20,000 nucleotides of DNA from Cryptomeria japonica (Eukaryota; Streptophyta; Pinopsida; Cupressales; Cupressaceae): assembly GCF_030272615.1 (NCBI RefSeq), contig NW_026729300.1:1-20000 (forward strand). The letters are read 5' to 3'. The translations under genes and the position numbers were made by a program. This document shows, piece after piece, positions 1-6,606 of the stretch; the first letter of the stretch is position 1, and every line of letters starts with the position of its first letter. The notes beneath the pieces are model-generated. The model was not told where the DNA came from. It saw nothing but the letters and a program-made list of their open reading frames with translations, and did not search any database.

Positions 1-206
1 TTTGGCCTGTGGCCTTTTCGGGGTCGATTCTCGTTTTGGGCATCAGAGCATGTTTCTTCTCCTAAAACCCAATATTTGTTTATTAAGTCTCGGAACACAT
101 TTTTGTTCTCGTGGACCCATCATGGGTCTTGGAACGCATTTGTGGTCCTTGGGTCCCATTTTGCATCCCGAAACTTGTGTTTTGGTGCTTGATCCCTATT
201 TTGGGT
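1..206. repeat. T-rich spacer segment, unit 1 (5' cut)
   Basis: T-rich, moderate-GC spacer with no gene. It holds degenerate repeats about 40 bases apart of the form CT(C/T)GGAACRCATTT near 88 and 128, and a perfect 7-bp inverted repeat GACCCAT / ATGGGTC with a one-base gap at 114-128. The segment is the truncated equivalent of 5901-6240. Short open frames here are not gene-like. Confidence 0.75.
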
Positions 207-572
207 GCCCACCTTGCACCAAGTGCGCACCCGGGGCAAACCGAGCGCCTTGGTGCACCGGGGCAAGATCGAGCGTGCACCCGAGGCGCCCCGAACATGC
301 ACCAAGGTGCACTCGGCCCACATGTGAGCGCAGGTCGTTGCGCCCGAGGTGGTGTGTGGGCACCGCGTTGCAGACGGGACACTGCACGCACACGACGCCC
401 CGTCCAGGTGCACGCACGTAGGCCGGGCCGGGTGCACACCCGACGCCCTAGCAAGGTGCGCGCACCCGGGCAGGGCTCACACTTGGCGAACGGGGCGCAC
501 TTCGCGAGGGAGGGTGTGCACCTCGACGGGGGTGGGTGGCCGGGGTGGATTCGCACGTGGGTCGCGGTTTGC
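207..572. repeat. GC-rich spacer upstream of 5S, unit 1
   Basis: GC-rich spacer dominated by GTGCAC, GTGCGC and CACCCG words, without a clear period. At 508-545 there are five G runs of three or more on the + strand, which could fold as a G-quadruplex about 55 bases before the gene, although one connecting loop is long. A palindromic CACGTG (G-box/E-box core) lies at 554-559, 47 to 42 bases upstream of the start. No protein gene is supported. Confidence 0.75.
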
Positions 573-600
573 TAAGTACACACTGCGACAAGCTCATAAC
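573..600 (+). promoter_or_regulatory. 5S upstream promoter, unit 1
   Basis: The 28 bases before the gene hold a weak TATA-like stretch, TAAGTACA, at -28 to -21, a GC step at -16/-15 and a C at -1. Arabidopsis 5S genes use a TATA-like box near -28, GC near -12 and C at -1, so the layout is only partly matched. The T-poor, diverged -28 element suggests heavier reliance on the internal promoter. No difference was seen among the four copies here. Confidence 0.6.
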
Positions 601-720
601 GGGTGCGATCATACCAGCGTTAGTGCACCGGATCCCATCAGAACTCCGCAGTTAAGCGCGCTTGGGCCGGAGTAGTACTAGGATGGGTGACCTCCCGGGA
701 AGTCCCGGTGTTGCACCCTT
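601..720 (+). rRNA. 5S ribosomal RNA, unit 1 (A80 variant)
   Basis: This is a 120-nt gene for the 5S RNA of the large ribosomal subunit, transcribed by RNA polymerase III. It starts GGGTGCGATC and ends TTGCACCCTT, and the ends pair as helix I. It follows the plant 5S pattern with no gap. Relative to the angiosperm form it carries paired changes: 19/59 A-U becomes G-C in helix II, and 68/107 and 69/106 change together in helix V. Such covariation indicates selection for folding. Position 80 (base 680) is A here and G in the other three copies. With C at position 96, A80 leaves an A-C mismatch in helix IV, so this copy may be slightly impaired; it is otherwise intact. Confidence 0.97.
650..697 (+). 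promoter_or_regulatory. 5S internal control region, unit 1
   Basis: By position this spans the A box (about gene bases 50-64, GTTAAGCGCGCTTGG), the intermediate element (67-72) and the C box (about 80-97), the sites bound by TFIIIA and TFIIIC. The A/G difference at gene base 80 falls on the first base of the C box, so it could affect factor binding as well as RNA folding. Confidence 0.85.
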
Positions 721-731
721 TCTTAGTTTTT
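719..731 (+). terminator. Pol III terminator, unit 1
   Basis: The gene runs into TTT, a C at 722, TTAG, and then five T at 727-731. Polymerase III normally needs four or more T on the non-template strand, so the first effective stop is probably the T5 run 7-11 bases past the gene. That would give a short 3' trailer to be trimmed. Confidence 0.8.
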
Positions 732-1169
732 CGCCGGGCGTCGCAATGCTATTTGAATAAACCTTTTGCCCGTTTGCGTTCTCGTCGGGGCCGGGCCGGG
801 CCGGGGTGCGCTGCCCGCACTACCGCGCGCGCGGGGGCGACACCGAGCGCGCACCCGAGGCGCCCCGAGCACACAGGCCACGGTGCAACCCGGGCGTTGT
901 GCGCGCACCCCGGTGCGCCCGAGGTGCTGCGCGCGCACCCAGGTGAAATCGGTGTGCACCTCGGCCAGTGCGCGCTCGGTCGAGTCGCGCACGTTGGCCA
1001 AGGTGCACGGTGATGTTTCTTACTCTAAGGTTCCGCACCAGACGCCCGGGACAGGTGAGCGAAGCTGGGCGGGGCCGGGTGCGCGGCCGGGGCAGGTGCA
1101 CGCAGCTGGAGAGAGCTTTGGAGCACACCAGAGGTGCGCACCTTGGAGCACACTTCGGAGCGCACCAAT
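732..1169. repeat. GC-rich spacer downstream of 5S, unit 1
   Basis: After a short mixed stretch containing ATTTGAATAAACC, the spacer turns very GC-rich. It includes a tight G-quadruplex motif at 787-806, ten bases of alternating CG at 824-833, and the alternating palindromes GTGCGCGCAC (899-908) and TGCGCGCGCA (928-937), all candidates for Z-DNA. The first 12-bp palindrome AGGTGCGCACCT appears at 1132-1143 and leads into the repeat zone. No gene. Confidence 0.75.
787..806 (+). other. G-quadruplex motif after 5S, unit 1
   Basis: Four G runs (4, 3, 3 and 4 G) are separated by CC loops, starting 67 bases after the gene. This satisfies the standard G3+N1-7 rule with very short loops on the non-template strand. 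Confidence 0.7.
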
Positions 1170-1300
1170 GATGCGCTCCATTCAAAAGTTTCCTGAAAAG
1201 GCAAAAAAAGTTGAGATTATAGAATTTCCCACTTGAGAGATTGTAAAAAAAAAAAATTTAAAATGAAGGAAACGCGGGTGCCAAGGTGTGCGCGCCCGGG
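1170..1300. repeat. AT-rich block A (diverged), unit 1
   Basis: Diverged member of the AT-rich block family. It opens GATGCGCTCC, then has AAAAGGCAAAAAAAG, an AATTTCCCACTTGAGAG stretch matching the AATTTCCGTTTTGAAAG of other blocks, a 12-A tract and AACGCGGGTGCC. The hairpin arms of the canonical blocks are lost. It marks the start of the nested-repeat zone. Confidence 0.7.
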
Positions 1301-1908
1301 TGCGCAGCCCAGCCAAGGTGTGCGCACCAAGGCGCCCACCCTGGCGAAGGTGCACGCAAGGTGCGCACCCGAGGCAAACCGGACAATTAACCCAACTTTC
1401 GACTTCGCGCGCACCTGCGCACCTTGGAGCGCACTTCGGAGCGCTCCTTGTTGCGCACCAATCTTGGGCACCTCGGAGTGCACCATGGCGCCCACCAAGG
1501 TGCGCACCCGGGGCAAACCGAGCTCCGACTTCGTGCGCACCTTGGAGCGCACGAAAGGTGCGCACCATGGCGCCCACCAAGGTGCGCAGCCCAGCCAAGG
1601 CGTGCGCATCAAGGTGCGCACCCTGGCGAAGGTGCGCACCCGGGGCAAACCGAGCTCCGACTTCGTGCGCACCTTGGAGCGCACAAAGGGTGCGCAACCC
1701 AGCCAAGGTGTGCGCACCCCGGGCAAACCGAGCTCCGAATCGTGCGCACCTTGGAGCACACTTCGGAGCCCTCCTTGGTGCGCACCGATGTTGCGCACCT
1801 CGGAGCGCACCCGGGGAAAACAATGCAATTAACCCGACTTTCGACTTCGTGGGCACCTCGGAGCGCTCTCGGGTTCGCACCTCGGAGCACACCGAGGTGC
1901 GCACCTTT
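1301..1908. repeat. GC-rich GGTGCGCACC array with GAGCTCC variant, unit 1
   Basis: Irregular array of GGTGCGCACC, GGCGCCCACC and CGGGGCAAACCGAGCTCCGACTTCG-like words. It differs from the following array by GAGCTCC instead of GGGCTCC and by TTCGTGCGC instead of TTCGTGCAC. Two short AATTAACCC-ACTTTCGACTTCG fragments (near 1384 and 1827) match the start of the modules at 3571 and 4052. T at 1451 interrupts a 14-bp palindrome that is perfect in the other units. Open frames cross it on both strands but look like repeat translation. Confidence 0.7.
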
Positions 1909-1956
1909 GATGCGCTGCCTTCACCAATTTCCAGAAAAGGCAAGAAAACATTGAGA
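1909..1956. repeat. AT-rich block B (truncated), unit 1
   Basis: Only the first third of the block family is left: GATGCGCTGCCTTCACCAAT, then TTCCAGAAAAGGCAAGAAAACATTGAGAAGG, after which GC-rich repeats resume. The ATTTTAAAAT core and hairpin are missing, as expected from an internal deletion. Confidence 0.7.
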
Positions 1957-3392
1957 AGGTGTGCGCACCGAGGTGCCCACCCTGGCGAAGGTGCACGCGA
2001 GGTGCGCACCCGGGGCAAACCGGGCTCCGACTTCGTGCACGCCATGCTGCGCACCTTGGAGGGCCATGGTGCGCACCTTGGAGCACACTTCGGAGCGCTC
2101 AATGGTGCCCAACCCAGCCAAGGTGCCCACCGCGGCGAAGGTGCACGCGAGGTGCGCACCCGGGGCAAACCGGGCTCCGACTTCGTGCACGCCGCACCTT
2201 GGAGCACACTTCGGAGCGCTCCTTGGTGCGCACCAGGGCGCGCAACCCAGCCGAGGTGCCCACCCCGGCGAAGGTGCACGCGGGGTGCGCACCCGAGGCA
2301 AACCGGGCTCCGACTTCGTGCACGCCATGGTGCCCACCGCGGCGAAGGTGCACGCGAGGTGCGCACCCGGGGCAAACCGGGCTCCGACTTCGTGCACGCC
2401 GCACCTTGGAGCACACTTCGGAGCGCTCCTTGGTGCGCACCAGGGCGCGCAACCCAGCCGAGGTGCCCACCCCGGCGAAGGTGCACGCGAGGTGCGCACC
2501 CGGGGCAAACCGGGCTCCGACTTCGTGCACGCCATGGTGCCCACCGCGGCGAAGGTGCACGCGAGGTGCGCACCCGGGGCAAACCGGGCTCCGACTTCGT
2601 GCACGCCGCACCTTGGAGCACACTTCGGAGCGCTCCTTGGTGCGCACCATGGTGCCCACCAGGGCGCGCAACCCCGCCGAAGGTGCACGCGAGGTGCACA
2701 CCCGGGGCAAACCGGGCTCCGACTTCGTGCACGCCGCACCTTGGAGCACACTTCGGAGCGCTCCTTGGTGCGCACCAGGGCGCGCAACCCCGCCGAAGGT
2801 GCACGCGAGGTGCGCACCCGGGGCAAACCGGGCTCCGACTTCGTGCACGCCATGGTGCGCACCAGGGTGCCCACCGCGGCGAAGGTGCGCACCCGGGGCA
2901 AACCGGGCTCCGACTTCGTGCACGCCGCACCTTGGAGCACACTTCGGAGCGCTCCTTGGTGCGCACCAGGGCGCGCAACCCAGCCGAGGTGCCCACCCCG
3001 GCGAAGGTGCACGCGAGGTGCGCACCCGGGGCAAACCGGGCTCCGACTTCGTGCACGCCATGGTGCCCACCGCGGCGAAGGTGCGCACCCGGGGCAAACC
3101 GGGCTAGGACTTCGTGCACGCCGCACCTTGGAGCACACTTCGGAGCGCTCCTTGGTGCGCACCATGGTGCCCACCAGGCCGCGCAACCCAGCCAAGGTGT
3201 GCGCACCAAGGTGCACGCGAGGTGCGCACCCGGGGCAAACCGGGGTCCGGCTTCGTGCACGCCGCACCTTGGAGCACACATCGGGGCGCTCCCGGGTTCG
3301 CACCGGCGTTGCGCACCGTGGTGGGCACCTCGGAGCGCACCGTGGTGGGCACCTCGGAGCACACCAAGGTGGGCAGCGAGGTGCGCACCTTT
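1957..3392. repeat. 207-bp higher-order repeat array, unit 1
   Basis: Two sub-repeats alternate. One carries GAAGGTGCACGCGAGGTGCG, the CCGGGGCAAACCGGGCTCCG core and CATGGTGCCCACCGCGGC (74 bp). The other adds GCACCTTGGAGCACACTTCG and CAGGGCGCGCAACCCAGCC (133 bp). Anchors (GGCGAAG or GCCGAAG) at 1984, 2134, 2267, 2341, 2474, 2548, 2676, 2792, 2878, 3000 and 3074 show a 133+74 = 207-bp period between 2134 and 2548, then shortened or shuffled units. Unit 1 has private A at 2296 and 2698. No gene is supported, although several overlapping frames stay open. Confidence 0.8.
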
Positions 3393-3500
3393 GATGCGAT
3401 GCCTTCACTAATTTCCATAAAAGGCAAAAGAAAACGAGATTTTAAAATTTCCGTTTTGAAAGATAGTGAGAAAAAGGGAATGCTGGTGCCATCTTGAGCC
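3393..3500. repeat. AT-rich block C, unit 1
   Basis: Runs from GATGCGATGCCTTCACTAAT to the GCCATCTTGAGCC boundary. The arms TTCCGTTTT (3449-3457) and AAAAGGGAA (3472-3480) would form the family hairpin but for one mismatch. G at 3430 interrupts an A tract that is uninterrupted in units 2 and 3. Confidence 0.75.
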
Positions 3501-3570
3501 CGCCCTGGTGCGCAGCCCAGCCAAGGTGTGCGCACCAAGGTGCCCACCCTGGCGAAGGTGCGCGCCCGGG

Positions 3571-3713
3571 CAATTAACCCAACTTCCAACTTCGCGCGCG
3601 CCAGGGTGGGAGCGCACCCAACAACCGGGCCTGGGAAGAGCCAATGCGAGAAACCCCACCAAACGCTCTGACAAAAAAAGAGGGGGCGCTCCAGTAACCC
3701 CGCTTCGGAGCGC
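3571..3713. repeat. CAATTAACCC module, first copy, unit 1
   Basis: A 143-bp spacer module not made of the GGTGCGCACC words. It runs from CAATTAACCC through GGGCCTGGGAAGAGCCAATG, CGAGAAACCCCACCAAACGC and a 7-A tract to GGCGCTCC and CTTCGGAGCGCA. It recurs at 4052-4183 with a short deletion and a few substitutions. I recognise no known element in it. Confidence 0.7.
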
Positions 3714-3886
3714 ACCCTGGGCAAACCCAGCCAGGGTGCCCACCCCGGCCAAGGTGCAGGCGAGGTGCGCACCCGGGGCAAACCGGGCTCCGACAACGTG
3801 CACGCCGCACCTTGGAGCACACTTCGTAGCGCTCCCGGGTGCGCACCTCAGAGCACACCAAGGTGGGCAGCGAGGTGCGCACCTTT

Positions 3887-4003
3887 GATGCGCTGCCTTC
3901 ACTAATTTCCAGAAAAGGCAAAAAAAAGAGGAGATTTTAAAATTTCCGTTTTGAAAGATAGTGAAAAAAACGGAACGCGGGTGCCATCTTGAGCCCGCCC
4001 GGG
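3887..4003. repeat. AT-rich block D with hairpin, unit 1
   Basis: Canonical block with an A8 tract, the palindrome ATTTTAAAAT (3934-3943), and a perfect 9-bp stem TTCCGTTTT / AAAACGGAA at 3944-3952 and 3967-3975 with a 14-base loop. It ends GGTGCCATCTTGAGCCCGCC. G at 4001 is private to unit 1 (T in units 2 and 3). Confidence 0.75.
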
Positions 4004-4051
4004 TGCACAGCCCAGGTAAGGTGCCCACCCTGGCAAAGGTGCGCACCCGGG

Positions 4052-4183
4052 CAATTAACCCTACTTCCGACTTCGTGCGCGCCAGGGTGGCAACCGGGCC
4101 TGGGAAGAGCCAATGCGAGAAACCCCACCAAACGCTCCGACAAAAAAAGAGGCGGCGCTCCAATAACCCCGCTTCGGAGCGCA
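4052..4183. repeat. CAATTAACCC module, second copy, unit 1
   Basis: Second copy of the 3571-3713 module, 132 bp. It lacks about 11 bases (the GAGCGCACCCAA part) and carries ACTTCCGACTTCG where the first has ACTTCCAACTTCG. Both copies follow an AT-rich block at the same distance, so module and block were duplicated together. Confidence 0.7.
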
Positions 4184-4356
4184 GCCGGGGCAAACCCAGC
4201 CAAGGTGCCCACCCCGACGAAGGTGCACGCGAGGTGCGCACCCGGGGCAAACCGGGCTCCGACAACGTGCACGCAGCACCTTGGAGCACACTTCGAAGCA
4301 CTCCCGGGTGCCCACCGGCGTTGCGCACCGTGGTGGGCAGCGAGGTGCGCACCTTT

Positions 4357-4470
4357 GATGCGCTGCCTTCACTAATTTCCAGAAAAGGCAAAAAAAAATG
4401 AGATTTTAAAATTTCCGTTTTGAAAGATAGTGAAAAAAACGGAACGCGGGTGCCATCTTGAGCCCGCCCT
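4357..4470. repeat. AT-rich block E with hairpin, unit 1
   Basis: Canonical block with the perfect 9-bp stem TTCCGTTTT / AAAACGGAA at 4413-4421 and 4436-4444 and the same 14-base loop as block D. The A tract here is followed by TGAG rather than CGAG. Confidence 0.75.
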
Positions 4471-4711
4471 GGTGCGCAGCCCAGGCAAGGCATGCGCACC
4501 AAGGTGCCCACCCGCGGTGCACACCCGGGGCAAACCGGGCTCCGACTTCGTGCAGGCCGCACCTTGGAGCACACTTCGGAGCGCTCCTTGGTGCGCACCA
4601 TGGTGCCCACCAGGGCGCACCCGGGGCAAACCGGGCTCCGACTTCGTGCACGCCGCACCTTGGAGCACACATCGGAGCGCTCCCAGGTTCGCACCAGCGT
4701 TGCGCACCTTT

Positions 4712-4825
4712 GATGCGCTGCCTTCACTAATTTCCAGAAAAGGCAAAAAAAAACGATATTTTAAAATTTCCGTTCTGAAAGATAGTGAAAAAAACGGAAC
4801 GCGGGTGCCATCTTGAGCCCTTCCT
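4712..4825. repeat. AT-rich block F, unit 1
   Basis: Same family, with CGATATTTTAAAATTTCC and a left arm TTCCGTTCT (4768-4776) against AAAACGGAA (4791-4799), so the stem has one mismatch. Its GC tail reads GAGCCCTTCC instead of GAGCCCGCCC. Confidence 0.75.
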
Positions 4826-5225
4826 GGTGCGCAGCCCAGGCAAGTTGTGCGCACCAAGGTGCCCACCCTGGCGGAGGTGCGCGCCCGGGGCAAACCGGGC
4901 TCCGACTTCGTGCACTGCATGGTGCCCACCAAGGCGCGCAACCCAGCCAAGGTGCCCACCGCAGCGAAGGTGCACGCGAGGTGCGCACCCGAGGTGCACA
5001 CCCGGGGCAAACCGAGCTCCGACTTCGTGCACGCCGCACCTTGGAGCACACTTCAGAGCGCTCCTTGGTGCGCACCAGGGCGCGCAACCCAGCCAAGGTG
5101 CTCACCCCGGCGAAGGTGCACGCGAGGTGCGCACCCGGGGCAAGCCGGGCTCGGACTTCGTGCACGCCGCACCTTGGAGCACACATCGGAGCGCTCCCGG
5201 GTTCGCACCAGCATTGCGCACCTTT

Positions 5226-5345
5226 GATGCGCTGCCTTCACTAATTTCCAGAAAAGGCAAAAAAAAAAAAAAAACGAGATTTTAAAATTTCCGTTTTGAA
5301 AGATAGTGAAAAAAACGGAACGCGGGTGCCATCTTGAGCCCGCCC
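5226..5345. repeat. AT-rich block G with A16 tract and hairpin, unit 1
   Basis: Last block of the unit. It has sixteen A at 5259-5274 and the perfect 9-bp stem at 5289-5297 and 5312-5320. Its GC tail leads within about 50 bases into the G-rich minisatellite. The A16 length is the same in all three units. Confidence 0.75.
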
Positions 5346-5390
5346 TGGTGTGCAGCCCAGGCAAGTTGTGCGCACCAAGGCACCCACCCT

Positions 5391-5900
5391 GGCCAAGGTG
5401 GGTCACGGGGTGGGTCCTAGGGTGGGTAACGGGGTGGGTACTAAGGTGCGTGCCAAGGTGGGTCATGGGGTGGGTGCCAAGGTGGGCACCAGGGTGGGTG
5501 TGCACCAACCCTAGCCAGGGTAGGTCACGGGGTGGTTGTCGGGGTGGGCGTCAAGGAGCCAAGGTGGGTGGCAAGTAGCCAAGTTGCGTGCCAAGGTGGG
5601 TGTCGGGGTGGGTGCCAAGGATCCAAGGTGGGTGCCAAGGAACCAAGGTGGGTGTCTGGGTGGGTGCCGAGGTGGGAGCCAGGGTGGGTCCCAAGGTGAG
5701 TGCAAAGGTGGGTGCCAGGGTCAAGGTGAGTGCCAATGTGGGTTCCAAGGTGCCAGGGTCAGGGTGAGTGCCAATGTGGGTTCAAAGGTGCTAAGTTGGG
5801 TGCGAGGTTGGGTGCGAGGGTGGGTGGGTGCCAAGGTGTGCTAGGTGGAAGCCCGGGTGGGTCGGCATCCCATGGGTGTCGAGTTGGGTGCCTGATGGGT
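5391..5900 (+). repeat. G-rich minisatellite, unit 1
   Basis: Degenerate short-period array of GGTGGGTGCCAAG-like words (roughly 10-13 bases each) with strong G-over-C bias on the + strand. It contains the G-quadruplex cluster at 5407-5438 and GGGTGGGTGGG near 5818. It ends about 700 bases before the next 5S gene. No gene; open frames simply read repeated Gly, Trp, Val and Cys. Confidence 0.8.
5407..5438 (+). other. G-quadruplex cluster, unit 1
   Basis: Six G runs of three or four lie within 32 bases, with loops of 1, 5, 1, 4 and 1 bases, so several alternative quadruplexes are possible. Confidence 0.7.
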
Positions 5901-6240
5901 GCTTCTTGTCAAGTTTTAGTCGTCGGGACTCATTTCGAGCCTTAGAGGTCGTTTCTTGTCCGGTTGCCCTGTCTTCGACCTGGGAACCCAATTTTGGTCC
6001 TCGGGTCCCATTTTTTTTTGTCTCGCATCCCACTTTTGGCCTGTGGCCTTTTCGGGGTCGATTCTCGTTTTGGGCATCAGAGCATGTTTCTTCTCCTAAA
6101 ACCCAATATTTGTTTATTAAGTCTCGGAACACATTTTTGTTCTCGTGGACCCATCATGGGTCTTGGAACGCATTTGTGGTCCTTGGGTCCCATTTTGCAT
6201 CCCGAAACTTGTGTTTTGGTGCTTGATCCCTATTTTGGGT
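5901..6240. repeat. T-rich spacer segment before 5S gene 2
   Basis: Full copy of the T-rich spacer, about 390 bases upstream of the 5S gene. The phrase GGTCC(T/C)(T/C)GGGTCCCATTT occurs near 5996 and again near 6176, showing an old internal duplication. Nine T occur in a row near 6011-6019. I see no gene, transposon end or RNA structure in it. Confidence 0.75.
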
Positions 6241-6606
6241 GCCCACCTTGCACCAAGTGCGCACCCGGGGCAAACCGAGCGCCTTGGTGCACCGGGGCAA
6301 GATCGAGCGTGCACCCGAGGCGCCCCGAACATGCACCAAGGTGCACTCGGCCCACATGTGAGCGCAGGTCGTTGCGCCCGAGGTGGTGTGTGGGCACCGC
6401 GTTGCAGACGGGACACTGCACGCACACGACGCCCCGTCCAGGTGCACGCACGTAGGCCGGGCCGGGTGCACACCCGACGCCCTAGCAAGGTGCGCGCACC
6501 CGGGCAGGGCTCACACTTGGCGAACGGGGCGCACTTCGCGAGGGAGGGTGTGCACCTCGACGGGGGTGGGTGGCCGGGGTGGATTCGCACGTGGGTCGCG
6601 GTTTGC
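6241..6606. repeat. GC-rich spacer upstream of 5S, unit 2
   Basis: Same as the unit 1 segment, with no difference seen. The CACGTG core is at 6588-6593. Confidence 0.75.

Larger units (their letters stand above)
3393..5390. repeat. Composite AT-block / GC-array zone, unit 1
   Basis: Five AT-rich blocks begin at 3393, 3887, 4357, 4712 and 5226, spaced 494, 470, 355 and 514 bases. Each is followed by a GC-rich stretch of GGTGCGCACC words of variable length, two of them carrying the CAATTAACCC module. The block plus its GC tail is thus a variable-length higher-order repeat. Private unit 1 differences are G 3430, G 4001 and A 4523. No gene. Confidence 0.75.

Noticed and set aside
601-720. Cassandra-type retroelement carrying a 5S-like promoter
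   Set aside because: The gene is a complete 120-nt 5S rRNA with intact ends and terminator. No long terminal repeat, primer binding site or polypurine tract flanks it.
756-761. AATAAA, a possible polyadenylation signal after the 5S gene
   Set aside because: 5S RNA is a polymerase III product and no polymerase II gene is visible upstream; a six-base match in an AT-richer patch is expected by chance.
1182-3362. 726-codon open frame on the minus strand, repeated at 7216-9396 and 13250-15430
   Set aside because: It translates the GGTGCGCACC arrays into low-complexity Arg/Cys/Pro/Ala/His text with no domain. Frames on both strands over the same bases are open as well (for example 1288-3411 + and 1921-3408 -), and the frame runs through AT-rich blocks. 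Conservation among units is that of the DNA, not of a protein.
1288-3411. 707-codon open frame on the plus strand
   Set aside because: Same cause: stop-poor GC-rich tandem repeats. No recognisable protein, and no amino-acid-preserving pattern in the unit differences.
1132-5390. CRISPR-like repeat array
   Set aside because: Repeat spacing is irregular, the intervening sequences are themselves repeats, no cas genes are present and the 5S genes are eukaryotic.
5407-5438. Telomere-like repeat, because of CCTAGGGTGGG
   Set aside because: There is no run of TTTAGGG; the words follow a GGTGGGTGCC pattern and sit inside the rDNA unit.
5306-5844. Gly/Trp/Val/Cys-rich short frames in the G-rich minisatellite
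   Set aside because: They are direct readings of GGTGGGTGCC-type repeats and show no start context or domain.
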